A stretch of DNA of 11,977 nt from Candidatus Poribacteria bacterium (GTDB lineage Bacteria; Poribacteria; WGA-4E; GCA-2687025). Shown here in pieces: positions 7,816 to 11,977 of the stretch. Position 1 is the first letter of the stretch. Every line of letters begins with the position of its first letter. The stretch is taken from contig NYZG01000415.1 in the NCBI GenBank assembly GCA_002687025.1, forward strand, positions 1 to 11,977, given 5' to 3'. The notes beneath the pieces were generated by a model. It ran no database searches. It was not told the DNA's origin and worked only from the letters and a program-made list of their open reading frames with translations. A program made the translations under genes and the position numbers.

Positions 7816-8952
7816 CATGAGGCGGTTCGTGTATGGCTCGACGCGGTACGCGTGCTCGAACGCGGTGTCCACTCGCGAGCCGTTCAGACGCAGGTGTGAG
7901 GCGCGTATCGCGCTGGACTCGGGTCGGGCCACCGAGCGGAGGATGTTGAACATGATGTCGATCACGCCGCCGCCCGCGTCGATGGGTCGCGCCGATGCGA
8001 AGGCAACCGCCACGTGACCGTCTCCTACACGGTGGACCAGCAGTGGCTGCTCCTCCGCGGACGAGGACATGGCAACGTCCACGAGTCTCAGCAGCGCTGG
8101 ATCGAAGCCAAGCGCGACTTCCCCGGCGTACAGCTCCGCGATTCCCGACGCGTCCAGTGAGACGACGATGCGTGCGCCCGGCCGCTGTGACGTCGCCGAC
8201 GCGCGGAAGCCGTAGGCGCCCACGATGGGCGCGCCGGCCGGCGCCGTAGCCCCCTCGACCGGGAAGCTCGTGATGATGCTGACCGCCTTCTGCAAGATGA
8301 ACGACGCGTCCATCGCGGTGATGTCGCCATCACCATCCACGTCCGCAACGGCATCTGCATCGATCTCGGCCAGAGGCAGCGTCGCCCAGATAGGTGGGGC
8401 GATCTCAATGGGGAATGTCACGTCGACCGGCGTAGTCATGTTGGCCTGGACGGCGTGTTCCAGCACCCACGACCCGTCGTATCCTCCCAACGTGCCGTTG
8501 CCGGTCACGTCGCCGTACATCAGGCTGACAACCGTGAACACTCCATCCACGGCCGTCGACGAGATGAGACCTTCGTTCAAGTCGGCGCGCGTGAGACTCA
8601 GGGCGCTGGTGGCGTTGGGCGTCGCGGCCGGGTCGACGTCGAACGCGACGTAAGCCAGGACGCCCGCGCCGGTCAGAGGAGCGTCGAAGGCTCCGCCCAT
8701 GACGACCTCAAGCTGTCCAGGGGTGACGACGTTCTGCTCCATCGACCACGACGGCGTCACCACATCGCCGAAGGCGAACGCCGTCGTGCCGTTCACATCG
8801 CTCGTGGGCATGAGGATCGTCGCGTCGTAAACCACCGTCAGGTCGACGCCCGTGACGTCGAGAAGGGCGACATCATGGATCGTGATCGGCACGGACACCG
8901 TCGCCCCCGCAGCGCCCTGTGTGCTGACGACCTGGACGTAGTCAGTCGGCAA
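7540..8952 (-). CDS. Cohesin-dockerin-cohesin-sorting-domain portion of a secreted protein (downstream frame of a frameshifted gene)
   Basis: The first start codon in this frame is a TTG (8950-8952), without a signal peptide or clear ribosome site, and the protein sense continues upstream as AAAFSVDTLPTDYVQVVST. I therefore read it as the C-terminal part of the gene starting at 11036. Residue numbers from the TTG: a cohesin-like domain at about 5-141 (GATVSVPITIHDV, VDLTVVYD, AYVAFDV); a dockerin-like region at 147-235 with two EF-hand-type loops, GDVTGNGTLGGYD and DVDGDGDITAMD; a second cohesin-like domain at about 245-370 (ARIVVSLD, LGFDPALLRLVDV, HLRLNG); and a FlgD/type IX-like sorting domain at 376-470 (NYPNPFNPETWIPFEL, YWDGAN, ASGVYVYEL, RRMVVRK). 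Cohesin-dockerin pairing builds extracellular assemblies in cellulosome bacteria; in Poribacteria-like genomes such domains are common in secreted proteins of unknown role. It ends 27 bp from the convergent orphan gene. Confidence 0.75.
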   Translation of the reverse strand: MPTDYVQVVSTQGAAGATVSVPITIHDVALLDVTGVDLTVVYDATILMPTSDVNGTTAFAFGDVVTPSWSMEQNVVTPGQLEVVMGGAFDAPLTGAGVLAYVAFDVDPAATPNATSALSLTRADLNEGLISSTAVDGVFTVVSLMYGDVTGNGTLGGYDGSWVLEHAVQANMTTPVDVTFPIEIAPPIWATLPLAEIDADAVADVDGDGDITAMDASFILQKAVSIITSFPVEGATAPAGAPIVGAYGFRASATSQRPGARIVVSLDASGIAELYAGEVALGFDPALLRLVDVAMSSSAEEQPLLVHRVGDGHVAVAFASARPIDAGGGVIDIMFNILRSVARPESSAIRASHLRLNGSRVDTAFEHAYRVEPYTNRLMANYPNPFNPETWIPFELAQDADVAVRIYGMGGRLVRTLELGGRAMGEYTTREHAAYWDGANDHGERVASGVYVYELTAGDYHSLRRMVVRK

Positions 8953-8985
8953 CGTGTCTACCGAGAAGGCGGCGGCGCCTCGACC
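8950..8985 (-). other. Probable frameshift joining the propeller frame to the cohesin frame
   Basis: In the upstream frame the protein reads HSVLATPVEA and then PPPSR-TAG. Shifting by one base within the GGCGCCGCCGCC tract (minus strand, about 8970-8981) gives PVEA-AAAFSVDTLPTDYVQVV, which completes the last strand of the Ig-like domain and enters the cohesin. The joined length of 3497 bp is one base short of a multiple of three, consistent with one missing base in a GCC-repeat tract. I see no canonical slippery heptamer, so an indel or a sequencing or assembly error is likelier than programmed frameshifting. Confidence 0.7.
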
Positions 8986-11036
8986 GGCGTGGCGAGCACG
9001 CTGTGCTGGTCTTCGACGAGGGTGACGTAGACCGTGTGCGACGCGCCGTCGGTCAGGCCTGGGATCGTGGCCGATGTCGTCCCTGCGGCGACCTCGTTAC
9101 CGGCCACAACGCCTGACGCGGCGAAGGGCGAGTCCAACTGCCAGTGCCAGTGGCCCGGAGAGGCGTGGTTCTCTAGGTCTACGGTCAGCGTGGCGGCCGT
9201 CGTGCCCGGTGGGAAGACCTGGTCGGCGGCGGGTGCGGTGATCGAGACGGTGACTGGAGGCGCGGCCGCCGATCGGAAGATCCCGCCCGCGTATGTGCCG
9301 GCGTAGAGGTACGTCCCGTCGGACTCCATCGAGCGGAAGAATGACTTTCCGAGCGCGAGGTAGTCCTCCAACCCCAGGTTGTCGGCAACCCAGGTGACGC
9401 CCGCGTCGTCGGACCGGAAGACCCCGGCTCCGGCGATCCCAACGTAAACGCTGTCCGCAAACTCCGCCACCCTGTACGTGGAACCCGCCAGCGACTCCTC
9501 CCACACGTCGCCGTCCGCGGACCGATATAGCCCCGTTTCCGTAGCAGCGAACAGCGTGCCGTCGGACTGTGCCAGGTCCAGCACGTTCCCGGTGGTCAGC
9601 GATGTCGCCGTCCAGGACGCCGCGTTGTCCTCCGAGCGGTACACGCCCTGTTGGAGCCCAACGAACAGCGTGGAACCGGTGGAGAGCAGGGCGCCCGCCC
9701 CACTGCTGGGCAGGCCGGTACCAACGTACTCCCATGTCGCTCCGCCGTCGCTAGTGCGGGCGACGTTCTGCGGAGAGCCTTCATTCCTGGCGATGTAGAC
9801 GCTGGAGCCATGTACGGTCAGGTCGTAATGCTGGGGACTGGCGTCGAGGCTGACGACCCAGGAAACCCCGCCGTCGGAGGATCGGTAGACGCCGCGGCTC
9901 GTGCCGACGAGCAGGTAGCCGTCGGCCTGTACCAGCGTCTCCGTGACGGAGTACGCCAGTCCCGCGCTACGAGCGTTCCACGTGAAGCCGCCGTCGCCGC
10001 TGTGGAAGACCCCCTGATTCGTGGCCGCGTACATGTCGGACGCGCTGAAGTAGATGCCATTGACGTGCGCGCTCACTATCCCCGTCTGGGAACCTTGCCA
10101 CGACTCCCCGTTGTCAAGTGTCCGGAACACACCACCCATAGACGCGATGTATGCGGCCGTGCCATCTGTCGCGAACCGGTAGATGGTCGCTTCGCTGAAT
10201 AGGCCGGCCGCTTTCAGCGCCCATGTCGCGCCGTCGTTGTCCGTACGGTACACGCCGTCCGTGTTCACGTACACAAACACCGATCCGGCGGTCGCAAGAA
10301 GGCGTGTGCACGTATTCGACCCGGTGTAAACCACGCTCCAGGTGGCGCCACCATCGCCCGACCGGGAGACCGAAGAGTCGTGTGCAACGTATAGGCTTGA
10401 CCCGGCCGCGACCAGGTCGTTGGGATGAGTCGTGCTGCCCGGCGTGAGCGTCCACGACTCGCCCGCGTCTTCTGTCTTGTAGATACCGGCGTTCCACACG
10501 GCCGCGAAGAGCGTGCTACCAATGGCTGCGTACCGAGTGACCTTGGCGCTCGCAGGTAGACCGCCGTTCTTCTGGGTCCACGTCTCGCCATCGTCGTCCG
10601 TCCGGAACACGCCCCCGGCGCTCGTGCCGAGGAAGACGCCGCCGGCATGTGACGCCATGTTCGCCCCGAGGTCCGCTCCGCCCCACGTGACGCCCGTGTC
10701 CTTCCTCACCCACGACTCGCCGTTGTCATCCGTGCGGTACACGTGACCGTAGTAGGTAACCGCGAACACGTAGGTTCCTGACGCCGCAAATGCCGTAGGG
10801 AACGGGCTCTCAATGCCCACGCTCTTGTGCGACCACGAGTCGCCGCCGTCGTCGGATCGGTAAACGGCCCCGACCTCCAGGCCCACGAACAGAGACCCCG
10901 AAGGCGCGGCGAATATGCCCAACGCCTCACCCGTGTAGGGGCCGGGCAACTGCTCCCAGTTGAGTCCGTGGACGGAAGACGCAACTCCGAACATCGCCAG
11001 GACGGCGCAAACGGCGCGTGCAGTACGTAGCTTCAT
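8958..11036 (-). CDS. Secreted Asp-box (BNR/sortilin-like) beta-propeller protein with C-terminal Ig-like domain (upstream frame of a frameshifted gene)
   Basis: The start is the ATG at 11034-11036 (MKLRTARAVCAVLAMFGVAS), a classic signal peptide with probable cleavage near SVHG (residues 21-24) and an AAAGGGAGA ribosome site upstream. The frame stays open upstream of this ATG, but only as an antisense-frame shadow of the neighbouring gene. The mature part has 13 Asp-box motifs of the form YRSxDxGxxW, at residues 59, 100, 144, 186, 224, 263, 304, 344, 384, 426, 466, 504 and 539, spaced about 40 residues apart, and a degenerate fourteenth (FRSAAAPP) near 587. This is the blade repeat of sialidase, sortilin and YCF48-type propellers; such proteins bind or cleave glycans or act as scaffolds. 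No sialidase active-site residues are evident. Residues 595-687 form an Ig-like domain (VSITAPAADQVFPPG, HWHWQLD). The frame ends PPPSR-TAG at the presumed indel. The reconstructed protein has about 1165 residues. The gene begins 44 bp after the upstream paralogue and is likely co-transcribed with it. Confidence 0.82.
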   Translation of the reverse strand: MKLRTARAVCAVLAMFGVASSVHGLNWEQLPGPYTGEALGIFAAPSGSLFVGLEVGAVYRSDDGGDSWSHKSVGIESPFPTAFAASGTYVFAVTYYGHVYRTDDNGESWVRKDTGVTWGGADLGANMASHAGGVFLGTSAGGVFRTDDDGETWTQKNGGLPASAKVTRYAAIGSTLFAAVWNAGIYKTEDAGESWTLTPGSTTHPNDLVAAGSSLYVAHDSSVSRSGDGGATWSVVYTGSNTCTRLLATAGSVFVYVNTDGVYRTDNDGATWALKAAGLFSEATIYRFATDGTAAYIASMGGVFRTLDNGESWQGSQTGIVSAHVNGIYFSASDMYAATNQGVFHSGDGGFTWNARSAGLAYSVTETLVQADGYLLVGTSRGVYRSSDGGVSWVVSLDASPQHYDLTVHGSSVYIARNEGSPQNVARTSDGGATWEYVGTGLPSSGAGALLSTGSTLFVGLQQGVYRSEDNAASWTATSLTTGNVLDLAQSDGTLFAATETGLYRSADGDVWEESLAGSTYRVAEFADSVYVGIAGAGVFRSDDAGVTWVADNLGLEDYLALGKSFFRSMESDGTYLYAGTYAGGIFRSAAAPPVTVSITAPAADQVFPPGTTAATLTVDLENHASPGHWHWQLDSPFAASGVVAGNEVAAGTTSATIPGLTDGASHTVYVTLVEDQHSVLATPVEAPPPSR

Positions 11037-11040
11037 CGTG

Positions 11041-11051
11041 ATTCTCCCTTT
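11041..11051 (-). promoter_or_regulatory. Ribosome binding site of the propeller gene
   Basis: On the minus strand AAAGGGAGAAT is followed by CACG and the ATG at 11036. The GGGAG core is 7 to 8 bases from the start. Together with the signal peptide it fixes this start, and it rejects the much longer open frame running to 11942. Confidence 0.7.
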
Positions 11052-11080
11052 CACGGCGACGCGAGGCGGCTGATTCCGCG

Positions 11081-11356
11081 CTACTTCCGCACGACCATCC
11101 GTCTGAGCGAGCGATCCTCGCCCGCGGTCAGCTCGTAGACGTACACCCCGCTCGCGACGCGTTCCCCGTAGCTGTTGGCGCCGTCCCAGTAGGCGGCGTC
11201 GGCGCGGCTCGTGTATTCGCCCATTGCCCGCGCGCCGAGCTCCAGCGTGCGCACGAGCCGTCCCGCCATGCCGTAGATACGGATCGTGGCGTCCGCATCC
11301 TCGGCGAGCTCGAAGGGGATCCACGTCTCGGGGTTGAAGGGGTTCGGGTAGTTCGC
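11081..11356 (-). repeat. Sorting-domain repeat, copy B
   Basis: This is the partner of copy A at 7540-7815, encoding the C-terminal 91 residues of the right-edge gene. The differences cluster at exposed-looking positions (EDR for DYH, SY for DH), while the core motifs PNPFNPETWIPFEL, YWDGAN and ASGVYVYELTAG are unchanged. Confidence 0.8.
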
Positions 11357-11977
11357 GTAGAGCCGGAACTCGTACGGCCGGACCTGGAATGCGTACTCGA
11401 AGCCTGGGTCGACCTTCGCGCCATTCAGCCGCAGGCCTCGCACACGTATCGCGCTCTCGACGGCGCGGCGCGTGTCGGTGGCAACCTCGAAAGCCACGGC
11501 CAGCGACGCGTCCCTCCCGGTCAACGCCCGCGCAGAGGCGAACGCGACGGCGTACTGCCCCTCGCCCTCGCTGTCCGCGATGAGCGGCGCGCGGTTCGTC
11601 CCGCTGCCCGTGGCCGACACGGGTCGCACGAGCGTTGGATCGAAACCCAGCAGCAACTCCCCGGAACGCGCGCCCACGACTCCTCCGACATCCAGCGTGA
11701 CGACGATGCGCGCGCCTGGGCGGTCGGAGCTTGCGTCGGCCGCAAGCCGATAGCTGCCTGCGCGCGCCACAGGGGCGCCGGGCGTTACGATGACCGGCAG
11801 GTCGTCGACGAGTCCGACGTCGTATTCGAGGAGCGTCGCCGCGTCGCTGGACATGATCGCGTCGTCCAGGGGCGTCGTCCCGTCGTCCTCGGCGTTCGCG
11901 ACGACGAGCGCGTCCTCGTGGTCGATCACGAGGTCGGCCCATGTCGGTGGCGACAGCTCGATGGGAAACGGCTCGAC
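11081..11977 (-). CDS. C-terminal part of a secreted cohesin-like/sorting-domain protein, 5'-truncated by window edge
   Basis: The frame is open to the right edge (298 residues visible, TAG stop). It begins VEPFPIELSPPTWADL, matching VTFPIEIAPPIWATLPL of the downstream gene. Next comes a dockerin-like stretch (ANAEDDGTTPLDDAIMSSDA) that lacks most of the calcium-ligand Asp residues seen in the paralogue. A cohesin-like domain follows (RPGARIVVTLD, LLLGFDPTLVRPV, AFASARALTG, LRLNGAKVDPGF), then a sorting domain (ANYPNPFNPETWIPFEL, YWDGAN, RRMVVRK). Over the last 91 residues it is identical to the downstream protein at 77 positions by hand count, without gaps. The missing N-terminus should hold a signal peptide and other extracellular domains. 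An internal GTG at 11927-11929 is in frame but has no sign of being a start. Export and surface attachment are inferred from the C-terminal domain. Confidence 0.8.
   Translation of the reverse strand, partial: VEPFPIELSPPTWADLVIDHEDALVVANAEDDGTTPLDDAIMSSDAATLLEYDVGLVDDLPVIVTPGAPVARAGSYRLAADASSDRPGARIVVTLDVGGVVGARSGELLLGFDPTLVRPVSATGSGTNRAPLIADSEGEGQYAVAFASARALTGRDASLAVAFEVATDTRRAVESAIRVRGLRLNGAKVDPGFEYAFQVRPYEFRLYANYPNPFNPETWIPFELAEDADATIRIYGMAGRLVRTLELGARAMGEYTSRADAAYWDGANSYGERVASGVYVYELTAGEDRSLRRMVVRK

Noticed and set aside
8958..8985. Programmed -1 ribosomal frameshift signal
   Set aside because: A -1 shift would join the frames, but no X-XXY-YYZ slippery heptamer is present, so an indel is the simpler explanation.
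11037..11942. N-terminal extension of the propeller frame up to an ATG at 11942
   Set aside because: This part is an Arg/Gly-rich shadow of the right-edge gene in another frame. The true start at 11036 has a signal peptide and a ribosome binding site.

Overview
The window is GC-rich, gene-dense bacterial DNA with short gaps and long spurious antisense frames. Two secreted proteins end in a C-terminal domain carrying ANYPNPFNPETWIPFEL and closing with RRMVVRK. I associate that wording with uncultivated Poribacteria-like bacteria and related phyla that use FlgD-like or type IX-like sorting domains. The taxonomic guess is inference; no rRNA or marker gene is present to test it.

Layout. (1) 1-3495, plus strand: the C-terminal two thirds or more of a long Lhr-type ATP-dependent DNA helicase, cut by the left edge, with an extra C-terminal segment I do not recognise. 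(2) 3474-6419, minus strand, converging on Lhr with a 22-bp overlap: an HD-type metal-dependent phosphohydrolase domain (5310-6419) followed in the same reading frame by an Hsp90-like (GHKL) ATPase domain (3474-5309). One TAG codon at 5310-5312 separates them. The ATPase half has no ATG, GTG or TTG until a GTG inside its ATP-binding N-box, so the natural product is most likely one protein of about 981 residues, broken by a mutation or sequence error, or read through. (3) 6553-7512, plus strand, divergent from the HD gene: an unrecognised soluble protein of about 319 residues. (4) 7540-11036, minus strand: a secreted protein with a signal peptide, 13 Asp-box propeller repeats, an Ig-like domain, a cohesin, a dockerin, a second cohesin-like domain and a sorting domain. 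It is split into two frames by an apparent one-base indel near 8958-8985. (5) 11081-11977, minus strand, cut by the right edge: a paralogue of the C-terminal part of gene 4, lying 44 bp upstream of it and probably in the same operon.

Together the window joins nucleic-acid maintenance (Lhr), a possible stress or conflict enzyme (HD plus Hsp90-like ATPase, with an orphan divergent neighbour), and a cell-surface or exported module built from carbohydrate-binding or scaffold-type domains. The two gene breaks, one stop codon and one frameshift, are the main anomalies. I saw no tRNA, rRNA, CRISPR array, transposase or integrase. No gene-free stretch exceeds 150 bp.
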